Source: Clostridium sartagoforme | GTDB lineage: Bacteria > Bacillota > Clostridia > Clostridiales > Clostridiaceae | Assembly (NCBI RefSeq): GCF_004794105.1 | Contig: NZ_SRYR01000012.1 | Span: 1-64,000, forward strand | Direction: 5' to 3' | DNA length: 64,000 bases | Shown: positions 7,824 through 19,408 of the stretch, piece after piece | Layout of the letters: every line of letters starts with the position of its first letter | Numbering within the stretch: the first letter of the stretch is position 1 | Made by a program: the position numbers and the translations under genes | The notes under the pieces: generated by a model | Told to the model about the DNA's origin: nothing | The model's input: only the letters and a program-made list of their open reading frames with translations | Database searches by the model: none

Positions 7824-9806
7824 CTATTCTCTTCTAACTATCTTATAATAAGCCCTTGCTGTTAAAATATAAATAACGCTATATATTAAAGCAAATATAA
7901 TAAATGATACGACAGTACATAATATAAATAACTTAGTATTAGTTAGATTTAACATAGAAAGTATCTTTACTATAAATGGGAAGGCAAAAGAAATATGAAT
8001 TCCTGCTGTTATTAATGGTAAAAAGAATACAGTTAAGACTTGAGATCTTATAGAGCCTTGAACCTCTTCATTACTCATACCTACCTTTTGCATTATTTCA
8101 AATCTTTCTTTATCATCATATCCTTCAGATATTTGCTTATAGTAAATTATTAAAATTGTTGCCATAATAAATAATACTCCTAGGAAAATTCCAATAAAGA
8201 ATAAACCACCATAAAGTGAAACAAAACTACTTCTAGATCCAACTTTAGTTTCACCTATAAAATCGAATCCCTTATTGTTTAAGGTATCTATAATGTTATT
8301 ATATATAGCTTCCTTTTCATTATCATCTACCTTTAAATCAATACCATACATAAAATCTATTTCAGAAGCATTTTCTCCAAAGGTCTCCTTTTGAGCTCTA
8401 TAAAGATCATCTAGCTCCCCCATATCTTTCACTACTATAAATTGACTACTAGCTACATTAGCTGAAATAATTCCATTTCCTAAAAAGTCATCTACCCTTT
8501 CAGCAATCTTATAACTTTTATCAAAAACATTTATTGTATCATACTCATATTTATCACGATTCGAATATAATAATACTTCTCCATCTTCTAAAGCTTTACT
8601 TTCTAAAGCCACCTTATTATAATCTTCAAGGGTTATAAATATTAAATTATTAATATCATTAACAACTACTGAATTAGAGTTTCTATTAGTAAGAAACTTA
8701 TCTTTATCTTTTATACCTGCAAAATTTAAATATGCATAGGATACTTCTTTTTCAACATTTTCCCTTGAAATAATATTATCTATTTCTTCTACTAATAAGT
8801 TGTTTTTATTAGTATCACTTCCATCAGAATAAATAGAAATATCATATGGGTATCTTGTATTAATTATATCTTCCATTCCCATCATCATAGATGAAGTTGA
8901 TGATATCATAACTAATACCATTGTAGAAAGGATACATATATTAGCAAGGCCAACTGCATTTTGCTTCATACGATAAATCATTCCAGCAACACTAGTAAAG
9001 TGTTTAAAATTATAGTAATATTTTTTATTTTTTCTAAGGACCTTTAGAAAAGCTATACTTCCAGCTGTAAATACTAAATATGTTCCTACTATAACTAATA
9101 TAACTGCTACAAAAAATAAAGATATAGCTGCCACTGGATCTTTAGTAGTTAATGCTATATAGTATCCAAGTCCTAAACAAACAAAGCCTAAGATAGCCAT
9201 AGCCCACTTAGTCTTAGGTTCCTTTTCTCCAAAATTACTACTTTTTAATAATTCAATAGGATTTGATAAGTGCACTTGACGAAGTGAATTGATGAATATT
9301 ATAAAAAATATAATTGAGAATAGAATTATAGTTGATAAAATTGATGACCAGGAAATATAAAAACCTAGTGAAATTTCTATTCCCATTAACTTTAAAACAC
9401 TAAGATACATTAGCTTATCAAATAAAATACCAATAGCTATTCCTAAGGTAAGACTTATTAATGCTATATATAAAGTTTCATATCCTATAACCCTTAATAA
9501 ATGCTTTTTTTCCATTCCAAGAATATTAAATAATCCGAACTCTTTCTTCCTTCTCTTAATTAAAAAGCTATTAGTATAAAAGAGAAATATTATAGCAAAA
9601 ATTGCTGTTATATTATTTCCTAAGCCTAAAGTTATAGAAATTGTGTCACTTCCAATCAAAGTACTAATTCCTTCATTATTTGAAAGTGAATGAATAATAT
9701 AATACATTGCTGCAGTAAAGATACAAGTAAGTATATATGGAATATATGTTTTACTATTCTTCTTTATATTATTTGCTGCCAGCTTTGGATAAAACACATT
9801 ATTCAT
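7824..9806 (-). CDS. BceB-type ABC transporter permease
   Basis: 660 aa. Ten predicted membrane helices in the FtsX/BceB arrangement: one N-terminal helix (about 19-39), three more to about 175, a pair near 200-255, a pair near 285-310 around a large extracellular domain, and a C-terminal FtsX core near 525-650. The extracellular domain of about 200 residues (about 315-520) is the hallmark of Bce permeases, which sense or free cell-wall precursors bound by peptide antibiotics such as bacitracin. The start overlaps the upstream ATPase gene by 8 bp, showing translational coupling. Ligand cannot be predicted. Confidence 0.9.
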   Translation of the reverse strand: MNNVFYPKLAANNIKKNSKTYIPYILTCIFTAAMYYIIHSLSNNEGISTLIGSDTISITLGLGNNITAIFAIIFLFYTNSFLIKRRKKEFGLFNILGMEKKHLLRVIGYETLYIALISLTLGIAIGILFDKLMYLSVLKLMGIEISLGFYISWSSILSTIILFSIIFFIIFINSLRQVHLSNPIELLKSSNFGEKEPKTKWAMAILGFVCLGLGYYIALTTKDPVAAISLFFVAVILVIVGTYLVFTAGSIAFLKVLRKNKKYYYNFKHFTSVAGMIYRMKQNAVGLANICILSTMVLVMISSTSSMMMGMEDIINTRYPYDISIYSDGSDTNKNNLLVEEIDNIISRENVEKEVSYAYLNFAGIKDKDKFLTNRNSNSVVVNDINNLIFITLEDYNKVALESKALEDGEVLLYSNRDKYEYDTINVFDKSYKIAERVDDFLGNGIISANVASSQFIVVKDMGELDDLYRAQKETFGENASEIDFMYGIDLKVDDNEKEAIYNNIIDTLNNKGFDFIGETKVGSRSSFVSLYGGLFFIGIFLGVLFIMATILIIYYKQISEGYDDKERFEIMQKVGMSNEEVQGSIRSQVLTVFFLPLITAGIHISFAFPFIVKILSMLNLTNTKLFILCTVVSFIIFALIYSVIYILTARAYYKIVRRE

Positions 9807-10566
9807 TTTTCATTCCCCCTGTTGCTATTAACGTAAGGGTATCAGAAATTTTTTGGTACATTTCCTCATTAGAATTTTTGCCTCTATATAATTGATGGAA
9901 TACCTCCCCGTCTTTAATAAACAAAACTCTACTAGCATGACTTGCAGCCTTAGTAGAATGAGTTACCATTAAAATAGTTTGACCTTCTTTATTAATTTCC
10001 TTAAAAAGCTTAAGTAGACCATCTGTTGCACGAGAATCTAAGGCCCCAGTTGGCTCATCTGCTAAAATAAGCTTAGGTTTAGTTATTAAAGCTCTAGCTA
10101 CAGCTGCTCTTTGCTTTTGTCCCCCTGAAACTTCATATGGATATTTCTCAAGAATATCTGATATACCTAACTTCTTAGCTATAGGATGTAGACGTTCCTT
10201 CATTTCACCATATTCTTTTCTAGCTAAAACTAAAGGCAAAAATATATTATCCTTTATAGAAAAAGTATCTAATAAATTAAAATCCTGAAATACAAATCCT
10301 AAGTTATCTCTACGGAATGCAGAAATCTCCTTCTCCTTAATATTATTAATGCTCTTACCATCTAGCACTACTTCCCCATTAGTTGGCTTATCTAAGGCTG
10401 CTAAAATATTTAAAAGAGTTGTTTTTCCTGAACCCGATTCCCCCATTATTGCTACATATTCCCCTTCTTCAACAGAAAAAGAAACATTTGATAATGCTTG
10501 AACTTGATTTCCTCCAAAACGTGTAGTATATATTTTTTTCACACTATTAACTTCTAATATTGACAT
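9799..10566 (-). CDS. BceA-type ABC transporter ATP-binding protein
   Basis: 255 aa MacB/LolD-like ATPase. Walker A is GESGSGKT at residues 42-49, the Q-loop is FVFQDFNLLD near 92, the signature VSGGQKQRAAVARAL is near 146, Walker B LILADEPTGALDS is near 165, and the switch His is in VTHSTKA near 201. It powers the permease encoded directly downstream, with which it overlaps. A GGGGAAA ribosome-binding site precedes the ATG. Together with the downstream kinase-regulator pair the arrangement is a complete Bce detoxification module. Confidence 0.93.
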   Translation of the reverse strand: MSILEVNSVKKIYTTRFGGNQVQALSNVSFSVEEGEYVAIMGESGSGKTTLLNILAALDKPTNGEVVLDGKSINNIKEKEISAFRRDNLGFVFQDFNLLDTFSIKDNIFLPLVLARKEYGEMKERLHPIAKKLGISDILEKYPYEVSGGQKQRAAVARALITKPKLILADEPTGALDSRATDGLLKLFKEINKEGQTILMVTHSTKAASHASRVLFIKDGEVFHQLYRGKNSNEEMYQKISDTLTLIATGGMKNE

Positions 10567-10675
10567 GTTATTTCCCCTTTCATCTTATAGCATAAGTATA
10601 ATAAAATGACCAAAATGCCTCCATTCATTTCTGTGACATTTTAGCCTTATGTCCTTACATTTTTGTAAGGTCTTT

Positions 10676-11692
10676 TTATTCTACTTGGAGATCTATAGTC
10701 TTTAAATCTATAAAAAATGTACTTCCTTTTCCCACTTCTGATTCTACATAAATTTTATGAGAAATCTTATTGGCTGCTCTTTTACATAGGTATAATCCTA
10801 AACCCGTTGATTTTTTATCAGCCCTACCATTATATCCAGTAAAGCCTTTTTCAAATATCCTATGTATATCCTCTTCTGCAATTCCTATTCCAGTATCAGA
10901 AATAGATAGAATCTTATCCTTATCAACAGAAATAGTTATAACTCCCTTATCTGTATATTTAATAGCATTAGATAAAATTTGTTCTATAATGAAAGATAAC
11001 CATTTTTCATCTGTTAATATTATTTTGTCAGTGCCCTTATAATTTAAAGAAATTTTCTTTCTTATAAATTGTGAAGCATATTTTCTTATAGATTTCTTAA
11101 TAATGTCATCTAACTTATATTCCTTAAAAACAAAATCACTGGAACTACTATCTAATCTAAAATAGCATAAAACCATTTCTACATACTCTTCAACTTTAAA
11201 GAGCTCAGATAATAATTCCTTATTTTCATTAGTGTCTTCCCCCTGAAGGATTAATTTCATAACTGATATTGGGACTTTAATTTGATGAACCCAAGTTGTA
11301 TAGTAATCAATGCTCTCCTTTCGTTGTTTAACTAATTCTGTTAAGTTCTTATTATTAATATCAATTAGAGAAAAAATCATCTTATGATAATCTTCCTCTA
11401 TACCCTTCCTAGGAGGTGGCAATTCATTAGCTATTAAAGAAATATTTTTTTCAATCCTTATAAGCTCAGTGTGTTTTTTATAATAATTCAAAAATTTAAA
11501 TATAAAGTAAATTAATGCTAAAACTATACAAAGTATTGAAGCGTATATCACAGCCTCAATCTCTAAATTATATAAAGAAAAAATCCCCATAAATATACCT
11601 ACAAAAGCAACAAATAATATAATTATAGAAACATTTCCCAAAATATACTTATATAAACTTTTAAAAATATTATCTTCTTCCAAAGCAATCAC
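10676..11692 (-). CDS. BceS-type intramembrane-sensing histidine kinase
   Basis: 338 aa. Two membrane helices (about 20-38 and 45-68) are joined by only a few outside residues, so the kinase itself cannot bind an external ligand. This fits the Bce class, where the transporter senses the peptide. A phospho-acceptor His136 lies in WVHQIKVPISVMK; N box, G1 (DTGIGI) and G2 (STGLGLYL) ATP-binding motifs follow in the last 110 residues. It lies between the regulator gene (12-bp gap upstream) and the ATPase gene (109-bp gap downstream). Confidence 0.92.
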   Translation of the reverse strand: MIALEEDNIFKSLYKYILGNVSIIILFVAFVGIFMGIFSLYNLEIEAVIYASILCIVLALIYFIFKFLNYYKKHTELIRIEKNISLIANELPPPRKGIEEDYHKMIFSLIDINNKNLTELVKQRKESIDYYTTWVHQIKVPISVMKLILQGEDTNENKELLSELFKVEEYVEMVLCYFRLDSSSSDFVFKEYKLDDIIKKSIRKYASQFIRKKISLNYKGTDKIILTDEKWLSFIIEQILSNAIKYTDKGVITISVDKDKILSISDTGIGIAEEDIHRIFEKGFTGYNGRADKKSTGLGLYLCKRAANKISHKIYVESEVGKGSTFFIDLKTIDLQVE

Positions 11693-11704
11693 CTCCCTAT
11701 AAAT

Positions 11705-12376
11705 CTATTCAATAATATATCCTGAACCTATTTTAGTCTTAATAAACTCAATTAACCCTATTCCTTCTAGCTTCTTTCTTAGTCTTGTTATGTTAACTGT
11801 AAGAGTATTCTCCTCTACATATGAGTCAATTTCCCAAAGTCTAATCATAAGAGTATCTCTACTTACAACCTTCTTTTTATTTTCCATTAAGGTCTGTAAA
11901 ATCCTAAATTCATTTCTTGTTAATTCAGCCTTATTTCCTTCATAAATTATAGTATTATCATTTAAATTTAATATAGCTCCCCTATATTCTAAAAATGGAA
12001 CCTTGCCACCTAAGTCATACGTTCTACGTAATATAGCTTGTATCTTAGCCATAAGTACGTTTAAATCAAAGGGCTTAGATATAAAGTCATCTCCTCCCAT
12101 ATTCATGGCCATTATAATATTCATATTATCTGATGCTGAAGAAATAAATATAATAGGTATATTAGATATTTTTCTTATTTCAGTACACCAGTAATAACCA
12201 TTATAAAATGGAAGCATAATATCTAATAAAATAAGATGTGGATTAAAATCAGTAAACTCAGAAAGTATATCTTGAAAATCCCTTACATACCTTACCTCAT
12301 TTCCCCATGCCTCAATTTGATTTTTCATTAATTCTGCCATAGTCATATCATCCTCGACTATTAATATCCTATGCAA
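11705..12376 (-). CDS. BceR-type response regulator (OmpR family)
   Basis: 223 aa. Receiver domain 1-115 with acidic pocket EDD at 8-10, phospho-acceptor Asp52 in LILLDIMLP and Lys near 101 in SKPFD. A winged-helix DNA-binding domain covers about 125-223. It is first in the four-gene module, so it probably autoregulates the operon and controls the transporter genes. The kinase gene follows after 12 bp. A GAGGAG ribosome-binding site is present. Confidence 0.93.
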   Translation of the reverse strand: MHRILIVEDDMTMAELMKNQIEAWGNEVRYVRDFQDILSEFTDFNPHLILLDIMLPFYNGYYWCTEIRKISNIPIIFISSASDNMNIIMAMNMGGDDFISKPFDLNVLMAKIQAILRRTYDLGGKVPFLEYRGAILNLNDNTIIYEGNKAELTRNEFRILQTLMENKKKVVSRDTLMIRLWEIDSYVEENTLTVNITRLRKKLEGIGLIEFIKTKIGSGYIIE

Positions 12377-12499
12377 ATAATCTCCTCCCCTATATACTTA
12401 TTAATCCTATATTTAAACTCTTTCTCTTTCTTTGTGCAATGATCAATAACTATATTATACAGAAATATTTGTATTCATAGAATATTTATTTAAATATGC

Positions 12500-12531
12500 A
12501 AAAAAGCCACAGGGTTATTCCTGTAGCTTTT
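12500..12531 (-). terminator. Terminator of the atp operon
   Basis: AAAGCCACAGG-gttat-CCTGTAGCTTT, an 11-bp stem with one G-T pair. On the minus strand it lies just after the atpC stop and runs into T residues. Confidence 0.85.
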
Positions 12532-12543
12532 AATCTTATAACG

Positions 12544-12948
12544 TTAATCGTTTATACTTATAGTGTTTATTCTAGCGTTTGCTCTAGCTAAAGCTCTCTT
12601 AGCTCTTTCTACATCAACATCTTTACCTTGTTCTAATCTCTTTTCCGCTCTTTCTTTTGCACTTACTGCTCTAGCTTCATCTATATCTAATGATTTCTCT
12701 GCTGCATCACAACAGAATTTTAACTCATTATTATTTATATAAACTATTCCTGAGGATGTAAATAAAATTTCATTTCCATTCTCAGTTGATATAGTAGTTG
12801 TTGCTGGAACTGTGCTTATAATTATAGGAGCATGGTTAGATTTAAACTCTATCCTACCATCTGTTGTAGATGTAATAAGTCCAGTGCCTTCAAATACTAA
12901 AGGCTGACTACCTGGAGTAACTATAGTTATTTTTAATTTATTATCCAT
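12544..12948 (-). CDS. atpC: ATP synthase epsilon subunit
   Basis: 134 aa, standard length. Beta-sandwich domain 1-85 and a two-helix C-terminal arm 90-134 that regulates the rotor in the family. It belongs to the F1 central stalk with gamma. Last gene of the operon, 11 bp after atpD, followed by the terminator at 12500-12531. Confidence 0.95.
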   Translation of the reverse strand: MDNKLKITIVTPGSQPLVFEGTGLITSTTDGRIEFKSNHAPIIISTVPATTTISTENGNEILFTSSGIVYINNNELKFCCDAAEKSLDIDEARAVSAKERAEKRLEQGKDVDVERAKRALARANARINTISIND

Positions 12949-12959
12949 AGCTTCATCCC

Positions 12960-14363
<1,404 letters not shown>

Positions 14364-14366
14364 TCA

Positions 14367-15218
14367 TTATTTTTGAGCTTCTGCCCCTCCTACAATTTCT
14401 GATATCTCTTGAGTTATCATTCCTTGTCTTATCCTATTATACTTAAGATTTAATGATTGTAGGATATCATTTGCATTTTGTGTAGCCCCATCCATAGCTG
14501 TCATTCTAGCATTTTGCTCACTTACTTTTGAATGAAGCATAGCTCTTCTTATTTTACATTTAAAATATATATCTAAACTTGAATTTAAAACCTCTTCTAA
14601 ACTAGGTTCTACTAAGAATTGCTCTGAAACTTCGCTATTTATTTCTATTGGAAATAATCTTTCTACTTTAACTTCTTGTTTTATTGCAGACTTAAATTCT
14701 GTATATACTATATTTACTTCTCCTACTTCACCGCTCTTGAACATATATATAGCATCATCATAGATAGCTCTTACTTCCTTAACAGTAGGTATGTCATGTA
14801 TATCTACATATTCTCTTATGGTATCAAATCCATGTTTCTTAATATAAGATATTCCCTTACTTCCTACTACTACAATTCTAGCAGTGCTTTTATTATCTAT
14901 AACTTCATTTAATGAACTTGCAACATTTCCATTAAAGCCTCCACAAAGACCAGTATCAGAAGCCATAACAATGTATAGCTTATCTAAATCATTAGAATTA
15001 GTGTTAAAGAAAGGACTTTCAAAATCTTCTGGTAATGTAGCTACTAAATTATGAACTATCTCTTCGCATAAATTATAGTAGTCTTCATTGTCATTTAATT
15101 CCTTCCTTGCTTTTCTAAGCTTAGAAGTGGCTACAAGATTCATAGCTTTTGTTATCTTTCTTGTACTTTCAACTGACTTTATTCTTCTTTTTATATCTAT
15201 AAGTCCTGCTGATCCCAA
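14367..15218 (-). CDS. atpG: ATP synthase gamma subunit
   Basis: 283 aa. Central rotor shaft of F1. N-terminal helix IKRRIKSVESTRKITKAMNLVATSKLRKA and C-terminal helix with NARMTAMDGATQNA are the typical coiled-coil ends; MASDTGLCGGFN near 85-96 is conserved. Its start (GGAGGTGGAAACTTG, TTG-type or ATG at 15218 region) has a clear ribosome-binding site. Unusually for the operon, 183 bp of repeat DNA and a hairpin separate it from atpA. Confidence 0.96.
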   Translation of the reverse strand: MGSAGLIDIKRRIKSVESTRKITKAMNLVATSKLRKARKELNDNEDYYNLCEEIVHNLVATLPEDFESPFFNTNSNDLDKLYIVMASDTGLCGGFNGNVASSLNEVIDNKSTARIVVVGSKGISYIKKHGFDTIREYVDIHDIPTVKEVRAIYDDAIYMFKSGEVGEVNIVYTEFKSAIKQEVKVERLFPIEINSEVSEQFLVEPSLEEVLNSSLDIYFKCKIRRAMLHSKVSEQNARMTAMDGATQNANDILQSLNLKYNRIRQGMITQEISEIVGGAEAQK

Positions 15219-15239
15219 GTTTCCACCTCCTAAAGAATG

Positions 15240-15262
15240 GGAGCTGCCTTAAAGCAGCCCTT
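15240..15262 (-). other. Hairpin between atpA and atpG
   Basis: Minus strand GGGCTGC-tttaa-GGCAGCTCCC just upstream of the atpG ribosome-binding site. It lacks a T run, so it is not a classical terminator. It could stabilise or partly attenuate the transcript. Confidence 0.5.
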
Positions 15263-15400
15263 TTACAATTGACAATTAACAGTTGACAATTAACAATTAT
15301 TGATGTAATTCCGTAGGAATTACTTATAATAAATATATTTCAAAAACTCCTTGGGAGTTTTATCCTTAATTGTTCATTATTAATTAATAATTATTAATTA
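15261..15400. repeat. Dispersed structured repeat, copy 2, inside the atp operon
   Basis: Tandem ACAATT-type heptamers (15265-15300) come first. Hairpin GTAATTCC-gta-GGAATTAC (15304-15322) and hairpin AAACTCC-ttg-GGAGTTT (15344-15360) follow. It ends with TCCTTAATTGTTCATTATTAAT. The same order of parts is seen in the copies at 42960-43112 and 42748-42888. Confidence 0.75.
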
Positions 15401-15401
15401 A

Positions 15402-16925
15402 CTAGTTGTTTCCATTGTCTTGTAAGAATATTTTCTTAAACTCAACTATTGAATTTTCTAATTCTGTCTTTATATCATCAGTTATTTTCTGAACTTCTAC
15501 TATCTTCTTTAATAGATCTCTGTTATGAGTATCCATATACTCTAGTAATTCTCTTTCAAATCTTCTTACATCACTAACTTTTATATCAGATAAGAAATCA
15601 TTTACTGTTGCAAATAATATTACAATTTGATTTTCAACTGGCATAGGTGAGTATTGGTCTTGCTTTAATACCTCAACTAATCTCTTCCCCTTATCAAGTC
15701 TCTTCTTAGAATCTTTATCTAAGTCTGATCCAAACTGTGCAAAGGATTCTAATTCTCTATATTGAGCTAGCTCTAATCTTAGTGTACCAGAAACTTGCTT
15801 CATTGCTTTAGTTTGTGCATTACCACCAACTCTTGATACAGATATACCTGCATTAACTGCTGGTCTTTGACCTGAGTGGAAAAGATCTGATTCTAAGAAT
15901 ATTTGACCATCTGTAATAGAAATTACGTTAGTTGGTATATAAGCAGTAACATCTCCTGCTAAAGTTTCTATTATTGGTAGAGCTGTTAATGATCCACCAC
16001 CATTTTCTTTAGATAGCTTTGCAGCTCTTTCTAATAATCTTGAATGTATATAGAATACATCTCCTGGATATGCTTCTCTGCCTGGCGGTCTCCTAAGTAG
16101 TAATGACATTGTTCTATAAGCCACTGCATGCTTAGATAAATCATCATAAATTATAAGTACATCTTTTCCTTTATGCATGAAATATTCACCCATACTACAT
16201 CCAGCATATGGAGCTAAATATTGTAATGGAGCTGATTCTGAAGCAGTACCACTTACAATTATTGAATAATCTAAGGCACCAAATTCTTCTAAAGTATTAA
16301 CTATATTAGCAACTGTTGATTGTTTTTGACCAATTGCAACATATATACAAATTACATCTTTACCTTTTTGATTTAAGATAGTATCTACAGCAATAGCTGT
16401 TTTTCCTGTTTGTCTATCTCCGATAATAAGCTCTCTTTGTCCCTTACCTATTGGAATCATAGAATCTATTGCCTTAATACCTGTTTGTAAGGGTTCATTA
16501 ACTGAACTTCTATCTATAATACTAGGTGCTGGAACTTCAATAGGTCTATATCCTGAATTATTGATAGGTCCTTTTCCATCTATAGGTTCTCCAAGAGAAT
16601 CTACAACTCTACCTAATAAAGCTTCTCCAACTGGAACTTCAACTATTTTATTAGTTCTTTTAACTATATCCCCTTCTCTAATGCCTTCTTCCGGTCCTAA
16701 TAGAACACAACCAACATTATCTTGTTCTAGGTTTAAAGCCATTCCGAAAACTTTATTTGGGAATTCAAGTAATTCACCTTGCATACAGTCATCTAAGCCA
16801 TATACTCTAGCTATACCATCACCTATTTGAATAATAGTACCCGAATCTATAGTCTTTATCTCTTTTTCGTATCTTTCAATTTCCTTCTTAATTATGGAAG
16901 TTATTTCTTCAGGCTTAATATTCAT
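15402..16925 (-). CDS. atpA: ATP synthase alpha subunit
   Basis: 507 aa. Non-catalytic nucleotide-binding subunit of F1. Walker [12 protein letters not shown] near 169-179, Walker [12 protein letters not shown] near 263, arginine finger region [15 protein letters not shown] near 370. Starts 10 bp after atpH. Confidence 0.98.
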   Translation of the reverse strand: MNIKPEEITSIIKKEIERYEKEIKTIDSGTIIQIGDGIARVYGLDDCMQGELLEFPNKVFGMALNLEQDNVGCVLLGPEEGIREGDIVKRTNKIVEVPVGEALLGRVVDSLGEPIDGKGPINNSGYRPIEVPAPSIIDRSSVNEPLQTGIKAIDSMIPIGKGQRELIIGDRQTGKTAIAVDTILNQKGKDVICIYVAIGQKQSTVANIVNTLEEFGALDYSIIVSGTASESAPLQYLAPYAGCSMGEYFMHKGKDVLIIYDDLSKHAVAYRTMSLLLRRPPGREAYPGDVFYIHSRLLERAAKLSKENGGGSLTALPIIETLAGDVTAYIPTNVISITDGQIFLESDLFHSGQRPAVNAGISVSRVGGNAQTKAMKQVSGTLRLELAQYRELESFAQFGSDLDKDSKKRLDKGKRLVEVLKQDQYSPMPVENQIVILFATVNDFLSDIKVSDVRRFERELLEYMDTHNRDLLKKIVEVQKITDDIKTELENSIVEFKKIFLQDNGNN

Positions 16926-16935
16926 ACCTTCACCT

Positions 16936-17475
16936 CTATTCTGTTTTAAGCATTAAATCTTTTAGTTCACTTAACTTTGATCTAATGGTTCCATCAATAA
17001 CATCGTTATTAATTCTTACATAAATTCCACCTAAGATGCTTTCATCTATTTCTTGCTTTAAAATTATATGCTTATTATACTTTTCTTCAAGAGTCTTAAC
17101 TAAGTTATTAAACTCTTCTTCTTTTAAAGGAACAGTAGTCTTAACAACACCAGTAATAGTATTTTTTCTCTCTAAGTCTATTTTCTCCATTTCCTTTAAT
17201 TTTTCTTCTAAATAAAGTATTCTGTCCTTCTCTATAAGAATTAATAAAAACGATAATAATTCTTCATCTATATGACCTTTAAAGATATTAATAAATGTTC
17301 TTTTTTTCTTTTTAGTACTAATTTGAGGGTGCTTAATGACTTCATAGAAATCATTATTATTCTTAATAAGATCACATATTTCATGTAGATCCTGTAAATA
17401 TTGTTGAACTTTTCCTTTTTCTTCTGCTACTTCATATAAGGCTAATGCATACCTACGGTCTAAATATTCATACAT
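16936..17475 (-). CDS. atpH: ATP synthase delta subunit
   Basis: 179 aa. Peripheral-stalk protein that clamps the b dimer to the top of F1. N-terminal helical bundle ([15 protein letters not shown] near 7-21) and the conserved C-terminal part with [20 protein letters not shown] near 150-169. Its ATG shares one base with the atpF stop (TAATG), so the two are translationally coupled. Confidence 0.95.
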   Translation of the reverse strand: MYEYLDRRYALALYEVAEEKGKVQQYLQDLHEICDLIKNNNDFYEVIKHPQISTKKKKRTFINIFKGHIDEELLSFLLILIEKDRILYLEEKLKEMEKIDLERKNTITGVVKTTVPLKEEEFNNLVKTLEEKYNKHIILKQEIDESILGGIYVRINNDVIDGTIRSKLSELKDLMLKTE

Positions 17476-17963
17476 TATGAATTACCTACCTTAGTTATAA
17501 ATTCTCCAATTATTTCTCTATTCTTTTCTTCATCTATATTCTTTTCAATAACCTTTTTAGAAAGTTCAATAGCTAAATCTATAGCTTCCCTCTTTAATTG
17601 ATCTTCTACTTTTTCTTTTTCTCTATTTATTTCAACCTTAGCTCTCTCTATGATTGTCTTAGCTTCTTGATTAGCATCATTAACTATTTCTTCATATACC
17701 TTTTCAGCTTTTTGCTTATGTCTCTCAGTTATTAGTTTTCCTTCTTCTCTTGCATTCTTTAACATTCTTTCATTTTCTATAGCTATCATTCTAGCCTTTT
17801 CAGCTTCTTCATCAGCAAAATCTAATTTTTCATTTATTAGATTTTCTCTTTCATTTATAATAGCTTCTACTTTTGCAAAGAAGAAATATTTAAGCACTGC
17901 AAAAAGTATTACGAAGTTAATTATAGTGGCAATAAGGGTGCTAGGGTTTATTTCCATTAACAT
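17475..17963 (-). CDS. atpF: ATP synthase b subunit
   Basis: 162 aa. One N-terminal membrane helix (about 9-30), then a long charged helix for the dimeric peripheral stalk. Start either ATG at 17963 or ATG two codons later; GAGGAGG lies 9 nt upstream of the first. It overlaps atpH by one base. Confidence 0.95.
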   Translation of the reverse strand: MLMEINPSTLIATIINFVILFAVLKYFFFAKVEAIINERENLINEKLDFADEEAEKARMIAIENERMLKNAREEGKLITERHKQKAEKVYEEIVNDANQEAKTIIERAKVEINREKEKVEDQLKREAIDLAIELSKKVIEKNIDEEKNREIIGEFITKVGNS

Positions 17964-17995
17964 ATATAATCGCCTCCTCTTGGAGTACTAAGGTA

Positions 17996-18226
17996 CTATT
18001 TTACTCCAACGAATATTAAAAGGATTGATACTAATAAACCATAAATAGCTGTTGCTTCTGCAAAAGCTGCACCTAACATTAATGCAGTAGTTATCTTACC
18101 ACTTGCTTCTGGTTGTCTTGCTATTCCTTCAACAGCTTTTCCTGTTGCGTTTCCTATTGCAATTGCAGCTCCTATACCTACTAATACAGCTATAGCTGCT
18201 CCTAATGCTCTCATTGATAATTCCAT
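17996..18226 (-). CDS. atpE: ATP synthase c subunit
   Basis: 76 aa hairpin of two membrane helices with polar loop ARQPEASGK at 37-44. The ion-binding carboxylate is Glu57 in [12 protein letters not shown]. Compared with the Na+ type (Ilyobacter Gln32, Val63, Ser66, Thr67, Tyr70), the matching residues here are Ile24, Phe55, Ala58, Thr59 and Tyr62. The Gln and Ser ligands are therefore absent, which favours proton coupling. Located between atpB and atpF as normal. Confidence 0.96.
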   Translation of the reverse strand: MELSMRALGAAIAVLVGIGAAIAIGNATGKAVEGIARQPEASGKITTALMLGAAFAEATAIYGLLVSILLIFVGVK

Positions 18227-18288
18227 AATAAAATCCTCCTTAAATTAAAAACATTTTATAATTATAAATAATATAAACTTTAATAAAA

Positions 18289-18987
18289 TTAATGCTCAGT
18301 CTCTCCTGAGTGCTCTGCTATCATTTTTATATTTATCATAGTTAACATAATAAATATAACTGTTTGAATACCACCATCAAAGATATCAAAGTACGCATGT
18401 AATGGTATCGGTATTCCAAGCTGCGCTATAAATCCTACATGACCTAAGGCCTCATAACATAACTCAACTAAAAAAGTTGCAGCAAGTATATTACCAAATA
18501 ATCTTAGCGCTAATGAAACTGGAAGCATTATTCTTTCTAATATATTTATTGGTGTTATTATTGCAAGAGGAACTGTATATCCTCTAAAATAACTTTTTAA
18601 ACCATACTTTCTAATAGTGTAATATTGAACCATATAGAAAGTTATTAATGCTACACCTACTGTTACACTAAAACTCTTTGTTGGTACTGGGAGTCCAATT
18701 AAACCAATTAAATTCATAAATAATAAGAATACTGCTAAGCTTCCTATAAAGGGAATAATATCTAAAAATTCCTCCCCCATATTAGCTGTTACTACATTTT
18801 TAAATGTAGTATAAATAGACTCTACCACCACTTGCTTTTTATTAGGTCTAAGTTTCATATTCCTTGTTGCCCATATTGCAACAGCTGCAATAATAAGAAT
18901 AGTTATCCATTGCATTACTACTTCTGGTACTATATCAATTTTCATGGGCCCTACATAAAAAGACCATATCGGTTCTAGAGGTTCCAC
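18289..18987 (-). CDS. atpB: ATP synthase a subunit
   Basis: 232 aa integral membrane stator with five or six helices. It carries the essential Arg in LPVSLALRLFGNILAATFL (near residue 165) that faces the c ring. The start is GTG at 18987, immediately after the atpI TAG stop, with the ribosome-binding site GGAAAGGAAGTG inside the end of atpI, so the two are coupled. Confidence 0.95.
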   Translation of the reverse strand: MEPLEPIWSFYVGPMKIDIVPEVVMQWITILIIAAVAIWATRNMKLRPNKKQVVVESIYTTFKNVVTANMGEEFLDIIPFIGSLAVFLLFMNLIGLIGLPVPTKSFSVTVGVALITFYMVQYYTIRKYGLKSYFRGYTVPLAIITPINILERIMLPVSLALRLFGNILAATFLVELCYEALGHVGFIAQLGIPIPLHAYFDIFDGGIQTVIFIMLTMINIKMIAEHSGETEH

Positions 18988-19350
18988 CTAATCACTTCCT
19001 TTCCCATTCCTAACCCAATAGATTACTACAAGTAAAAAATGGGTTAAATATCCTGAAATATATGCTAAAAGTTGTATTAAATTATGTAAAAATGGCAATG
19101 CTATTAAAACAATAATAGTTATCCTTATAAAATAACTAAGAGGTAGTAGTAGTTTTTTGCTTTTTAGCAAAGAATATTCAATAAATATTCCACTTACTAT
19201 GGTATTTACTAAAGATACCATTAATCCTAGAAAAAAAATAAGGGCCACTTTTATATTAAAGCTAAAGGATAATGCAAGTACAAAAATGAAGCCTGCAATT
19301 AAATCATATTTTATCATCTTAAGTATAACTACTTTCATTTCTCTACTCAT
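18988..19350 (-). CDS. atpI: ATP synthase subunit I (AtpI/YqhA-like assembly factor)
   Basis: 120 aa with four predicted membrane helices. AtpI-type proteins assist c-ring assembly and perhaps Mg2+ supply. Assignment rests on position as first gene of the atp operon, size and topology; sequence conservation in this family is low. GGCGGGG ribosome-binding site precedes the ATG. Confidence 0.85.
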   Translation of the reverse strand: MSREMKVVILKMIKYDLIAGFIFVLALSFSFNIKVALIFFLGLMVSLVNTIVSGIFIEYSLLKSKKLLLPLSYFIRITIIVLIALPFLHNLIQLLAYISGYLTHFLLVVIYWVRNGKGSD

Positions 19351-19379
19351 TTTATCCCCGCCTTCAACTAACTCCTGTT

Positions 19380-19408
19380 ATTATAGACCTATGTAAATAT
19401 TAATGAAA
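19380..19408 (-). promoter_or_regulatory. Candidate sigma-A promoter of the atp operon
   Basis: Minus strand TATAAT (rc of 19380-19385) with a weak TTTTCA about 18 nt upstream. Transcription would start near 19373, giving a leader of about 20 nt before atpI. The -10 is perfect; the -35 is poor. Confidence 0.5.
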
